Assembly (NCBI GenBank): GCA_902583295.1
Contig: CACHUY010000001.1
Location: forward strand, 44,129-108,128
Source of the DNA: an uncultured Pelagibacteraceae bacterium
Lineage (GTDB): Bacteria; Pseudomonadota; Alphaproteobacteria; Pelagibacterales; Pelagibacteraceae
DNA: 64,000 nt
Reading direction: 5' to 3'
Shown here: positions 25,538 to 34,236 of the stretch, piece after piece
Layout: each line of letters begins with the position of its first letter
How positions within the stretch are numbered: the first letter of the stretch is position 1
Position numbers and translations under genes: made by a program
The notes under the pieces: model-generated
Databases searched by the model: none
Told to the model about the DNA's origin: nothing
The model's input: only the letters and a program-made list of their open reading frames with translations

Positions 25538-26479
25538 CTAATTTAAGGACAATAAAATTTTTTCAAATACCTTATTTGCTGAAAGTTTTGACAGATCGCT
25601 TACTTGAATAGCTTTAAAGTTTTCTCTCTCTATACTAACTTTATGTGCTGTAGTATGAGCTCCAAATAAAGCTAATCCTTTAACACCTAAATGTGCAGAT
25701 ATGTGAGCAGGTCCTGTATCATTAGCAATTACAAAAGAACTATCTTTAATTAATGAAACAAGCTGTGAAATATCTAATGCCTTACCATTATCTAAAACAC
25801 AAAGCGCATTTATTTTTGATGCTTCATTAATTTCATCTGGTCCAGGTGCTATAACCACTTTAAACTTATTTTCTATTTTTTCATTAATCATAGAAATTAA
25901 ATCATTATAATAAGGCCATTTCTTAGAAGTTAAATGAGAAGAACAAAAAGGAAAAATAACTATGTAATTATCAAGCTCATAATAATTCTTTATTTCAGAG
26001 ATATCAGTTACACTCCATGAAAAATCAGGTTTAACTGTATATGATGTTTTTAATCCAGAACTTTTAAGTTGATGATCAAATCTTTCTAACACAGAGTCTT
26101 TATCAAAATCCAGCTTAGTAGTCCCTTCTGGTAAAGTGGTTTCAGTTGACGACCATATTTCCTTACCTACTTTAGGGAATAGAATTTTTTTATAAAAAGA
26201 AGTTCTGCTTGAATTTTGAAGATCAAAAACTTTGGAAAAACTATGTTTTTTAATTTCTTTCATTAATGAATATAAATAAATGAGATTTAATCTTGATAGT
26301 CGCTTATCTAAAATGATATTTGAAATATTAGGATTTTTTTTAAAAAGGTCATAATAAGGTTTTGTTGTTAACAAATGAATCTTATCGTCTGGGTGATTTT
26401 CATAAATGTCTTGAATTGCTCCACAAGCTTGAGCTATATCTCCCAAAGAGCCATGTTTAATAATTAAAATATTAGACAT
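25538..26479 (-). CDS. Glycosyltransferase family 9 (heptosyltransferase-like)
   Basis: A 313-residue GT-B enzyme resembling WaaC/WaaF. The N-terminus ILIIKHGSLGDIAQACGAI has the family GxxGD loop, and the C-terminal site has SLIKDSSFVIANDTGPAHIS, where the DTGPxH motif binds the nucleotide sugar. It likely adds heptose or another sugar to the lipopolysaccharide core. The divergent neighbour encodes a DUF6165 protein, a family often found beside LPS genes. Confidence 0.87.
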   Translation of the reverse strand: MSNILIIKHGSLGDIAQACGAIQDIYENHPDDKIHLLTTKPYYDLFKKNPNISNIILDKRLSRLNLIYLYSLMKEIKKHSFSKVFDLQNSSRTSFYKKILFPKVGKEIWSSTETTLPEGTTKLDFDKDSVLERFDHQLKSSGLKTSYTVKPDFSWSVTDISEIKNYYELDNYIVIFPFCSSHLTSKKWPYYNDLISMINEKIENKFKVVIAPGPDEINEASKINALCVLDNGKALDISQLVSLIKDSSFVIANDTGPAHISAHLGVKGLALFGAHTTAHKVSIERENFKAIQVSDLSKLSANKVFEKILLSLN

Positions 26480-26511
26480 AATTAAAACAACTTAACATAG
26501 TATATTTATTT

Positions 26512-26901
26512 ATGAATAAAATTCTGGTTGAAGTATCTGTTGGTGAGCTGTTGGATAAAATTTCAATTTTAGAAATTAAACAAGATAAAATTAAAGATCC
26601 TGAAAAACTTAAATTTATCAAAGATGAGCATTCGATCCTTAGTGATCAATTAAATAAAAATATTAAATCTGATGAAAAATTAAATAATCTTTTTTCCTCA
26701 TTAAAAGAGATCAATGCAAAACTTTGGGTGATTGAAGATGAAAAAAGACAATGTGAAAAAGAACAAAATTTCACAGATCAATTTATTAAACTTTCAAGGG
26801 ATGTACATTTTTTAAATGATGATCGAGCAAAAATTAAGCTAAAAATAAACAATTATACCGGCTCAAAAATCAAAGAGATCAAAGAATATACTAGCTATTA
26901 A
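26512..26901 (+). CDS. DUF6165 family protein
   Basis: A 129-residue, highly charged, mostly helical protein beginning MNKILVEVSVGELLDKISIL, with predicted long helices and the sequence FLNDDRAKIKLKIN near the end. I recognise this as the DUF6165 type, which turns up near lipopolysaccharide glycosyltransferases; its activity is unknown. It starts 32 bp from the divergent heptosyltransferase-like gene and its 3' end overlaps the convergent permease gene by 11 bp. Confidence 0.7.
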   Translation: MNKILVEVSVGELLDKISILEIKQDKIKDPEKLKFIKDEHSILSDQLNKNIKSDEKLNNLFSSLKEINAKLWVIEDEKRQCEKEQNFTDQFIKLSRDVHFLNDDRAKIKLKINNYTGSKIKEIKEYTSY

Positions 26902-27568
26902 AAGAATATTTTTTTTCTAAAAATTTAATCACATTGTGAATAATAAAAGTCATAAATAAGTATATTCCTCCCGCAACAATAAATACCTCAATTGGCTTAA
27001 ACGTGGTTGATATTATATATTTTGCAACACCAGTTAAATCCATTAACGTTACTGTACTTGCTAGAGATGTCCCCTTCATCATTAATATAATTTCATTTCC
27101 ATATGCGGGAAGAGATTGTCTAATAGCAATTGGAATTTGTATTTTATAAAAAATAATTTTACTTGGTATTCCTAAACTTTTACCAGCCTCAATAATTCCA
27201 GGCTTAATAGTTTGGAACGCAGATCTTAATATTTCAGATGTATAGGCACCTGTATTTAAAGTAAAAGCTATAATTGCACACCAATAAGGTTCTTTTAAAA
27301 TAACCCATAAAAATGTTGCCCTTAAATATTCAATCTGTCCTAACCCAAAATAAATTATAAAAATTTGAACCAGTAAAGGGGTTCCTCGAAACAAATAAGA
27401 ATATCCATAAGAAAATTTATTTATAAATATATTTTTGTTCAATCTTAAGATTGCAAAAAAAAGCCCAATTATTAATCCAAAGAATAATGATGCGGATAAT
27501 AATTTTAGAGTTACTACAGTTGCTCCTAAAAGTTTAGGAAAACTAGTGAACATTAAATCAAAATCCAT
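26891..27568 (-). CDS. Polar amino acid ABC transporter permease (HisM/ArtM type)
   Basis: A 225-residue inner-membrane protein with about five hydrophobic segments, the amino acid permease motif RGTPLLVQIFIIYFGLG near 60-76, and the EAA loop EAGKSLGIPSKIIFYKIQIP near 140-160. It forms a pair with the next permease (TAATG overlap) and a binding protein upstream. The cognate ATPase is not in the window. Confidence 0.9.
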   Translation of the reverse strand: MDFDLMFTSFPKLLGATVVTLKLLSASLFFGLIIGLFFAILRLNKNIFINKFSYGYSYLFRGTPLLVQIFIIYFGLGQIEYLRATFLWVILKEPYWCAIIAFTLNTGAYTSEILRSAFQTIKPGIIEAGKSLGIPSKIIFYKIQIPIAIRQSLPAYGNEIILMMKGTSLASTVTLMDLTGVAKYIISTTFKPIEVFIVAGGIYLFMTFIIHNVIKFLEKKYSFNS

Positions 27569-28260
27569 TAATATCCCCTACTGTATTTAATCTCTAATCT
27601 GTTAATAATTTTCATACTGATATAAGTGAGCATCAGATACAAAATTGCTGCAAAGCAATAAAAGAATAGAGGGTCTCTTGTAGAACCTGCTGCAATGTAG
27701 GACTGTCTCATAATTTCTACAAGTCCGGTCACAGAAATTAAAGATGTATCTTTTAAAGTAATTTGCCAAACGTTACTTAAGTTAGGAATGGCTAGTCTTA
27801 ACATTTGAGGTAAAATTATTTTATAAAACTGAGTAAATTTATTTATTCCTAGAACCTTCGCAGCTTCAAACTGACCTTTATCTATAGATTGAATTGCACC
27901 TCTAAAAACTTCTGTGGAGTAAGCTCCTGAAATTATTCCAATAGCCATAGATCCAGTAATGAATGCATTAATTTCAATGTATTCAAAATATCCAAAAATT
28001 GATGCAACATACATAATTGCACCACTTCCTCCAAAAAAGAAAAGGTAGATGACTAGAAGCTCAGGAACACCACGAATAACTGTTGTGTAAAAATTTCCAA
28101 TTAAATTTAAAGACTTAAATTTAGAGAGTTTTAAAGGTGTAAATATTAGTGCAAAAAAAAATCCAATAAACATTGCTGTAACTGAGACAGCTATAGTCAT
28201 TAGGGTAGCATAGAATAGTTCATCACCCCAACCAGTTTTACCAAATGCGAGAAGTTCCAT
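27568..28260 (-). CDS. Polar amino acid ABC transporter permease (HisQ/ArtQ type)
   Basis: The partner permease, 230 residues, has RGVPELLVIYLFFFG near 65-80, GAYSTEVFRGAIQSIDKGQF and EAAKVLGINKFTQFYKIILP (EAA loop, near 135-155). Its start lies 6 bp after a strong 12-bp hairpin that separates it from the binding-protein gene. Together the genes look like an arginine/lysine/ornithine or opine-type importer. Confidence 0.9.
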   Translation of the reverse strand: MELLAFGKTGWGDELFYATLMTIAVSVTAMFIGFFFALIFTPLKLSKFKSLNLIGNFYTTVIRGVPELLVIYLFFFGGSGAIMYVASIFGYFEYIEINAFITGSMAIGIISGAYSTEVFRGAIQSIDKGQFEAAKVLGINKFTQFYKIILPQMLRLAIPNLSNVWQITLKDTSLISVTGLVEIMRQSYIAAGSTRDPLFFYCFAAILYLMLTYISMKIINRLEIKYSRGY

Positions 28261-28265
28261 ATAGA

Positions 28266-28292
28266 TTGGCGACTATATATTATAGTCGCCAA
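28266..28292 (-). other. Hairpin between amino acid binding-protein and permease genes
   Basis: TTGGCGACTATA (28266-28277) and TATAGTCGCCAA (28281-28292) are perfect 12-bp arms with a 3-base loop. On the minus strand it falls between the binding-protein stop and the permease start, and no U run follows. It probably stabilises the upstream mRNA or slows read-through rather than fully ending transcription. Confidence 0.7.
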
Positions 28293-28304
28293 ATCATAAA
28301 TTAA

Positions 28305-29156
28305 TTACATAGATGCGTCGAAACCAAAGTGTTTAATAGCAAGTTTGCTAATAATTCCTTTTTTTCTAGCTGTATTTATTGCTTTATTGAAATCTTTTAG
28401 AAGTTTTGCATCTCGTTTTCCAATTGCATCATCTCCACTCTGTCTAATTCCAACACCAACTCCATTACCAAATGCACCACCTGAAAAAGTTGGTCCAACT
28501 AGAGTAACTGCTTCACCTGATTTGTCAGCATAGTCTGTAAACGCGACAGCTGCTGCTAAAGCAACATCACATCTGCCAGAAGTTAGATCAAGATTAACTT
28601 CGTCTTGTGTTTTGTAAGTTCTAACATTCACACTTCCTACATCACCTGACTCTAAAAAGTTTTGGTGAATAGTTCCAGTTTGTGTACAAACTGTTTTACC
28701 AGCAAGTGCACCTGTTAAAGTTTTAAGAGCTTTTTTAACATCAGATCCACCTAAAGATAAGTTTATACCTTCTGGAGTATCCATGCCCACTAAACTTGAA
28801 CCCTTCATTACTGCAAGAGAAGCAACTTCGTCTGCATAGCCTTGTGAAAAAGTAATTGTTTTTTGTCTTTCAGCAGTAATAGACATTCCTGCCATGATTG
28901 CATCGAACTTTCTCATTAATAGAGCTGGAATCATTCCATCCCAATCTTGTTCAACGATTGTACATTCACGTTTCATGATTACACATAATTCTTGAGCAAG
29001 CTCAACTTCGAAACCAATAAGATTACCTGATGCATCTTTTGAATTCCATGGAGGGTAGGCTCCTTCAGTTCCAATTTTAATTTTGTCAGCGTAAACATTT
29101 CCGATAACAAAAAGAGAAGCAAGAACTGTTAAAATAGTCTTTTTAAATATATTCAT
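28305..29156 (-). CDS. Periplasmic polar amino acid-binding protein (ArgT/HisJ type)
   Basis: A 283-residue protein with a signal peptide (cleaved after NVYA, about residue 23), then KIGTEGAYPPWNSKDASGNL, the classic start of class 3 binding proteins. LIGFEVELAQELC, DWDGMIPALLMRKFDAIMAG and MSITAERQKTITFSQGYA follow. ELC and the later QTGT segment are typical of basic amino acid binders such as LAO or octopine proteins. The ribosome site AAGGAG is strong. With the polyamine gene next door, arginine or ornithine would be a logical ligand. Confidence 0.9.
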   Translation of the reverse strand: MNIFKKTILTVLASLFVIGNVYADKIKIGTEGAYPPWNSKDASGNLIGFEVELAQELCVIMKRECTIVEQDWDGMIPALLMRKFDAIMAGMSITAERQKTITFSQGYADEVASLAVMKGSSLVGMDTPEGINLSLGGSDVKKALKTLTGALAGKTVCTQTGTIHQNFLESGDVGSVNVRTYKTQDEVNLDLTSGRCDVALAAAVAFTDYADKSGEAVTLVGPTFSGGAFGNGVGVGIRQSGDDAIGKRDAKLLKDFNKAINTARKKGIISKLAIKHFGFDASM

Positions 29157-29215
29157 TATTTTCTCCTTAATTTGAAGATATTTATTTCACAAATTTTAAT
29201 AATAAAAAAGAAAAA

Positions 29216-30256
29216 TTAATGGTTTATTGAAGAGGAGAAATTCCAAGAACAATCAAAACTGGGTATGTAAACTCTTGATAAATTTGTATTTCCAAAATTT
29301 TGATTAAAAACATTTAACCAATTTTCAACCTGCTGTGGTTTTTTATCTTGGCTTCCAACTTGTGCAGTGATAACTCCTTTTGGTTTTAAAATTCTTACTA
29401 ACGAGTCCATATTCTTCGATGCTAAATCAATACAAAATTGATCGTCGTTTAAATCAACATAAATATGATCGTAAGTATCATCATTCACAGACTTAATGCT
29501 TTCAAAAGCATCTCCCCAAACACACTTAACAGAATTTTTTTCAGTTGCTTTTTTTCCAATATCACCAAGATGTTTATTGCATACATCGACAACCTCTGGA
29601 TCTAACTCATACCAATCTATAAAATTAAAATTTTTAGATATACATTCTCTGGCAACTCCTCCATCACCTCCGCCAATTATTGCTGCTCTTTCATTATTTT
29701 TGTTTAGTTTCAAACCTGCTCCTACAAATGTTGAGCTATATAAATGTTCATCTATTGTTGCTACTTGAATTTCGCCATCAATAAAGAGGGATTTGCCAAA
29801 TTGTTCTAATTCCAGGATTTCAATGTGTTGACCAACTTTTGATTTAAAGTCTTCCAAAACATCGTTTACTACATAATACTTTTGTAGTCCAGTTGAGCTA
29901 TAAATATCATGATAAAGAGACTTGGTATCTCTATTAAATTCTTTTTTAACTATTCTGGTATGTTCAAACTCTTTTTTTATAATTTCCACTGCAACTGATG
30001 GATTTATTTTTCCACATGTAAAAAAATCAAAGCTAATAATGCCTTTTTCTGGAAAAGTGTGAAAGCTAATATGGCTTTCTGCTAATAAAGCTAAAATTGT
30101 AAAACCTTGGGGCTCAAACTTATATTTGGAAATATTAACTATTGTAACTTTAGCAGCTTTAGCTATGTCATAAATTACTTTTTCAAAAACTGACGGGTCA
30201 TACTCTTTGGTAGTTCCTATAATATCTAGAGTTATATGTTCACCAACTTTAGTCAT
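29216..30256 (-). CDS. S-adenosylmethionine decarboxylase-spermidine synthase fusion (SpeD-SpeE)
   Basis: One 346-residue polypeptide joins two polyamine enzymes. Residues 1-115 are a prokaryotic AdoMet decarboxylase. LAESHISFHTFPEKG contains the self-cleavage E60-S61 that makes the pyruvoyl group, with H66 and C81 (FFTCG) as the processing and catalytic partners. From about 120 onward is an aminopropyltransferase with ILELEQFGKSLFIDGEIQ, DEHLYSS, AIIGGGDGGVARECI, WYELDPEVV and YIPSFDCSW. Together they would turn putrescine plus two AdoMet into spermidine. AGGAG lies six bases before the ATG. In the usual DEFIYHE motif the HE is SS here, a small deviation. Such fusions are known in several bacterial groups. 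Confidence 0.9.
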   Translation of the reverse strand: MTKVGEHITLDIIGTTKEYDPSVFEKVIYDIAKAAKVTIVNISKYKFEPQGFTILALLAESHISFHTFPEKGIISFDFFTCGKINPSVAVEIIKKEFEHTRIVKKEFNRDTKSLYHDIYSSTGLQKYYVVNDVLEDFKSKVGQHIEILELEQFGKSLFIDGEIQVATIDEHLYSSTFVGAGLKLNKNNERAAIIGGGDGGVARECISKNFNFIDWYELDPEVVDVCNKHLGDIGKKATEKNSVKCVWGDAFESIKSVNDDTYDHIYVDLNDDQFCIDLASKNMDSLVRILKPKGVITAQVGSQDKKPQQVENWLNVFNQNFGNTNLSRVYIPSFDCSWNFSSSINH

Positions 30257-30314
30257 TTATCTCCTGAATTTGAAGTCTTTGATATAGAAATTGTTTTTAT
30301 TTTCAATTAAAAAA

Positions 30315-30845
30315 TTATAATTCAAATTCTTTTAATTTGTTTTGAAAGAGTTTTGCCCCTTTTTTACAATTTTCTATCCAGTCACTTGGTGCATTTTCAT
30401 CTGCATTGTCCGATACATACTTGAAACATCTAAATTTAACATTTTCCAATTTACAAACCTTTGCTAAAGCGTATGCCTCCATATCCACAAGATCTACATT
30501 CATTTCAATTTTATTATTTACAAAACTATCTCCACTTCCACATGAAAAGCCTTCATCAGAATTAATTATTTCATTAATATTATCAAAAGGGGTTTCACCT
30601 AATTTAAGGTCAAGCAATCCTCTCACATCCATATCTCTTTGATAAAATTTTGTACACTCGATAATACCAGAGATATCTTTTTTTATGGCACCAGCACTAC
30701 CGAAATTTATTACTTGATTAGGTTTAAATTTATTGATTAATTTTAATAACTTATATGTGGCATTAATTTTTCCAACTCCAATATAATGAAAATAATCTAA
30801 ACCTGGAGTTTCTTCTTTTAAAGCTGCAACAAATAATTTATTCAT
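30315..30845 (-). CDS. Nucleoside phosphorylase family protein, likely MTA/SAH nucleosidase
   Basis: A short (176-residue) member of the MtnN/PNP superfamily. GVGKINATYKLL and INFGSAGAI mirror the MtnN ribose and base loops; VDLVDMEAYALAKVC holds the MEA glutamate that contacts the ribose, and YVSDNADENA the catalytic Asp. E. coli MtnN has about 230 residues, so a loop or the N-terminal part is reduced. Cleavage of methylthioadenosine to adenine fits its place between the spermidine synthase fusion and apt. Its start codon lies 5 bp from that of apt, in the opposite direction. Confidence 0.8.
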   Translation of the reverse strand: MNKLFVAALKEETPGLDYFHYIGVGKINATYKLLKLINKFKPNQVINFGSAGAIKKDISGIIECTKFYQRDMDVRGLLDLKLGETPFDNINEIINSDEGFSCGSGDSFVNNKIEMNVDLVDMEAYALAKVCKLENVKFRCFKYVSDNADENAPSDWIENCKKGAKLFQNKLKEFEL

Positions 30846-30850
30846 GACCT

Positions 30851-31378
30851 ATGGACTTAAAAAATTTTATTAGATCAATACCAGATTATCCAAAAAAAGG
30901 AATTCTTTTTAGAGACATTACAACGTTGATTAAAGATGAAAATGCATTTGCTACAACTATCAATCAAATAGTTGAAAGATCAAAGAAATATAATTTTACC
31001 AAAATAGCAGCAATAGAGTCGAGGGGATTTGTATTCGCTTCTGCAGTTTCTTATATTTTAAAAAAACCTTTTATTATGTTAAGGAAAAAAAATAAACTTC
31101 CCGCTGATGTTCACTCAGTAGATTTTGAGCTCGAATATGGAACAGCTACTATTGAAGTTCATAAAGACTCCATAGAAAATGAAGACTCTGTTTTAATTAT
31201 TGATGATTTAATTGCAACCGGAGGAACTGCAGAAGCAGCAGCAAAACTTGTAGAAATTTCAAATGGTAAAGTAGCAGCTTTTATATTTGTTATTAATTTA
31301 TTTGATCTTGGTGGGTCAGATAACTTGATTAAAAAAAATTACAAAGTTGAAAATTTAATTGAATTTCCAGGACATTAA
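30851..31378 (+). CDS. apt: Adenine phosphoribosyltransferase
   Basis: It converts adenine and PRPP to AMP. The 175 residues include the Apt N-terminal IPDYPKKGILFRDITTL, the flexible loop MLRKKNKLPADV, and the PRPP motif VLIIDDLIATGGTAEAAAKL near 115-135. The length is normal for a bacterial Apt. It would recover adenine freed by the divergent nucleosidase. A tRNA gene begins immediately downstream on the other strand. Confidence 0.93.
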   Translation: MDLKNFIRSIPDYPKKGILFRDITTLIKDENAFATTINQIVERSKKYNFTKIAAIESRGFVFASAVSYILKKPFIMLRKKNKLPADVHSVDFELEYGTATIEVHKDSIENEDSVLIIDDLIATGGTAEAAAKLVEISNGKVAAFIFVINLFDLGGSDNLIKKNYKVENLIEFPGH

Positions 31379-31379
31379 T

Positions 31380-31456
31380 TGGTAGCGGGAAGTGGGATCG
31401 AACCACTGACCTCAGGCTTATGAGTCCTGCGCTCTAACCAACTGAGCTACCCCGCC
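31380..31456 (-). tRNA. tRNA-Met (anticodon CAU), elongator-like
   Basis: The 77 bases fold as a tRNA with an encoded CCA end. The acceptor is GGCGGGG with TCCCGCT (G-U pairs at both ends), the D stem GCTC/GAGC, the anticodon loop CTCATAA with CAU, and the T arm AGTGG-TTCGATC-CCACT. The 31-39 pair of the anticodon stem reads as an A-G mismatch. The initiator-type three G-C pairs are absent. A CAU anticodon can also be Ile2 with lysidine; the acceptor resembles elongator Met. Confidence 0.92.
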
Positions 31457-31523
31457 ATACCGTGAGAAGTCTTATAATATAAATCTTTATTGTTTCAATA
31501 TACTTTTAACTAAGATTTATGGT

Positions 31524-31724
31524 CTAAATAATTAAATAAATGGCAATCGCACAGATTAAACCAACTAACAAAAGTGAAACTATTACATTTTTTTGAAAAG
31601 TTTTTTTTTTATCTAATTTAACTCTGTTGAGTAAAACATTAACGTCTGTAGTTTTGATCTGATTCTTTGATGAAATTTCAGTTGTGGATTTGTCTCGATC
31701 AAAATTTGAATAACCAGTAGTCAT
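31524..31724 (-). CDS. Small tail-anchored membrane protein, family unknown
   Basis: A 66-residue protein from ATG 31724 (an upstream TTG at 31733 adds three residues). The first 45 residues are charged and polar, including DVNVLLNRVKLDKKKTFQKN; the last 20 are hydrophobic, giving a C-terminal membrane anchor with the body in the cytoplasm. A protein of the same plan and matching central motif is encoded at 41711-41959. I do not recognise the family. Confidence 0.6.
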   Translation of the reverse strand: MTTGYSNFDRDKSTTEISSKNQIKTTDVNVLLNRVKLDKKKTFQKNVIVSLLLVGLICAIAIYLII

Positions 31725-31789
31725 TTTTTTCAAAAACCTATCTAATCATTGAAGACTAAATAAGACAATTAATATTTATTAAACTAATA

Positions 31790-34234
31790 TTAAATATTTT
31801 TAAAATTACTCTGTTTTAGTGGTTTTTGTATTAGTTGTGCCTGATACTTTTGTTTCTCAACTTCTATAAAAAGATCATTTCCTAATAACTCATCAGCTGT
31901 AAGCATATTATCGATATATCCAAAAGCTAAATTTTTTTTAAAATTAAATGAGTAATTACCGGAAGTTGTTCTACCAATTATTTTATCTTTATAATAAATT
32001 GGTTCATCATGAAGCAACAATGGTGAACCTGGTTTGCTGTCTTTTAAATTGAGCATAATAAATCTTCGATTAATTTTTTTGGTTTTAATAACCTCAAGTG
32101 CTTTTTTTCCAATAAAATCAATTTCTTTTTTATTACTAATAGTGAATGTCAGGCCAGATTGAAATTGATTTTCTTCTGGAGAAATATCATGACCCCAATG
32201 CAAAAAACCACTTTCCATTCTCATCGTATCTAAAGCATGCATACCACAATTAGAAAGATTAAATTTCTTTCCTTTTTCAATAATTAGTTCGTAAATTTTT
32301 TTAGCATCAGTTGTTCTTATATATAATTCATAACCTAGCTCTCCAACGTATGATAATCGTTGAGCCCAAATTTTTGTATTATCGATTTTAATATGTTTTG
32401 CATAACCAAATTTAAAATTTTCATTTGTAAAATCTTCTTTACTTATCTCTTGCATTAAAGATCTGCTTTTAGGGCCAAAAATACCAAATACACAATAATC
32501 ATCGGTTACATCTTTAAGATCAATTCCATCTGACAAATGTTTTTTAATATGAAATTTATCTCTTTCTCTTGTGGCTGCTGAACTAATAATTCTAAAATGA
32601 TTATGATCAATACAGACTACTGTTAAATCGGTTTCAATGCCACCATCTTCATTTAACATGTGAGTATAAGTGCACTTTCCGACTTCATTTTTAATATTTG
32701 CGGTACAAATTTTTTGTAAATTTTCATGAGCTTGTTCTGATTTGATTTCAAATTTCGAGAATGGAGTTAAATCAAATAAGCCTACATTATTCATAGTATT
32801 GCTTGTTTCATATTCGACAGCTGGATACCAATTTTGATAGTTGTAACTGTATTCATACTCTGATTTTTCGCCATCAAGAGCAAACCACATTGGTCTTTCA
32901 TAGCCTGCGGATACTCCAAAGCATGCTCCAAAGCTTTTTAATAAATCATGATGTGGTAAAGTTTTTATATTTCTTGATGTTTTATGTTGCTTGTAGGGCC
33001 AATGCATTCCATATAAATCCCCTAAAGACTCAGTAATTCTATCTTTAATAAATTCCACATCTGAATGAAATTTCTGAAATCTTTTTATGTCGTAATTAAA
33101 AATATCTTCATTAATATGCCCATTCATTAACCATTCAGCAGTTATTTTTCCAACACCTCCTCCACTTCCAATTCCAATACTATTTAAACCACAGCTAACA
33201 AATAAATTTTTTACTTCAGGCACTTCACCTAATAAAGAATTAGTGTCCGGTGTAAAAGACTCTGGACCTGAAAAAAATTTTCTAATTCCTATTTTTTCTA
33301 ATACAGGAAACCTTTTCATAGATTTTTCTAAATAAGGTTCAAAGTGCTCAAAATTTTCAGGAAATTCTCCAAAAGAAAAGTCTTCTGGTACTTTGTTGGT
33401 TTTGTTAAATGCAGGAATAGATTTACCCTCAAATATTCCAATTAATAATTTTCCAGCATCCTCTTTAAAATAAACACTGCTATCAAAATCTCTAATCACT
33501 GGTAGAGTTGGGGAAAGTTTTTCTATTGGTTCAGTAATTACATAAAAATGTTCTGCGGGATACAGAGGAATACTAACTCCAATCTTTTCACCAATTTGTC
33601 TGGACCACATCCCTGTTGCTAAAACCACGTACTCACATTCTAAATCTTGACCATTAACTCTAACCCCATGAACTCTTCCATTTTTAGTCAATATAGTTTC
33701 AACGGGTGATTGTTCATATATTTTTGCTCCCCCTTTTCTTGCTCCTTTTGCAAGCATATGAGTGACCCCACTTGGATCCGCAGATCCATCTCCTGGCATT
33801 AAAACTCCACCTTTTAAGTCCTCTGTACTCATCAATGGGTATTTTTTTTTTATCTCTTCTTTATTAAGTATCTTTAAGTCAACATCATAAAGTTGAGCTG
33901 TTGTTGCTTGTCTTTTAAGTTCTTGCCAACGACTATCGGTTTGTGCAATTGAAAGTGCACCGTTAAGTCTTAGTCCTGCTGAGTGATCAACTTCTTTTTC
34001 TAAGTTTTTATATAAATCTAAAGTGTATTTTCTAATTTTAGTTACAGAGGCTGATGGACCTAATTGACTTACTAATCCTGCTGCATGCCATGTTGTCCCT
34101 GATGTTAGTTGGTCTCTTTCTAATAAAACAACATCTTTCCAACCAAACTTTGTTAAGTGATAAGCAACAGAGCAGCCAATCACTCCACCACCTATTACAA
34201 CAACTTTTGTGCTTGAAGGATACTTTTTATCCAT
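31790..34234 (-). CDS. Dimethylglycine/sarcosine dehydrogenase-type FAD oxidoreductase with GcvT domain
   Basis: An 814-residue two-part enzyme. Residues 10-400 are a DAO-type FAD domain starting VVVIGGGVIGCSVAYHL, with SGTTWHAAGL, whose His is the covalent FAD site in DMGDH/SARDH. From about 430 on is a GcvT-like folate-binding part ending near EKQKYQAQ. The reaction would demethylate dimethylglycine or sarcosine, passing formaldehyde to tetrahydrofolate. ATG 34234 follows the ald stop closely (TAGTGATG). It is the last gene of the tpa-ald-dmgdh unit, linking methylated amine use with amino nitrogen handling. Dimethylglycine versus sarcosine cannot be settled. Confidence 0.88.
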   Translation of the reverse strand: MDKKYPSSTKVVVIGGGVIGCSVAYHLTKFGWKDVVLLERDQLTSGTTWHAAGLVSQLGPSASVTKIRKYTLDLYKNLEKEVDHSAGLRLNGALSIAQTDSRWQELKRQATTAQLYDVDLKILNKEEIKKKYPLMSTEDLKGGVLMPGDGSADPSGVTHMLAKGARKGGAKIYEQSPVETILTKNGRVHGVRVNGQDLECEYVVLATGMWSRQIGEKIGVSIPLYPAEHFYVITEPIEKLSPTLPVIRDFDSSVYFKEDAGKLLIGIFEGKSIPAFNKTNKVPEDFSFGEFPENFEHFEPYLEKSMKRFPVLEKIGIRKFFSGPESFTPDTNSLLGEVPEVKNLFVSCGLNSIGIGSGGGVGKITAEWLMNGHINEDIFNYDIKRFQKFHSDVEFIKDRITESLGDLYGMHWPYKQHKTSRNIKTLPHHDLLKSFGACFGVSAGYERPMWFALDGEKSEYEYSYNYQNWYPAVEYETSNTMNNVGLFDLTPFSKFEIKSEQAHENLQKICTANIKNEVGKCTYTHMLNEDGGIETDLTVVCIDHNHFRIISSAATRERDKFHIKKHLSDGIDLKDVTDDYCVFGIFGPKSRSLMQEISKEDFTNENFKFGYAKHIKIDNTKIWAQRLSYVGELGYELYIRTTDAKKIYELIIEKGKKFNLSNCGMHALDTMRMESGFLHWGHDISPEENQFQSGLTFTISNKKEIDFIGKKALEVIKTKKINRRFIMLNLKDSKPGSPLLLHDEPIYYKDKIIGRTTSGNYSFNFKKNLAFGYIDNMLTADELLGNDLFIEVEKQKYQAQLIQKPLKQSNFKNI

Positions 34235-34236
34235 CA

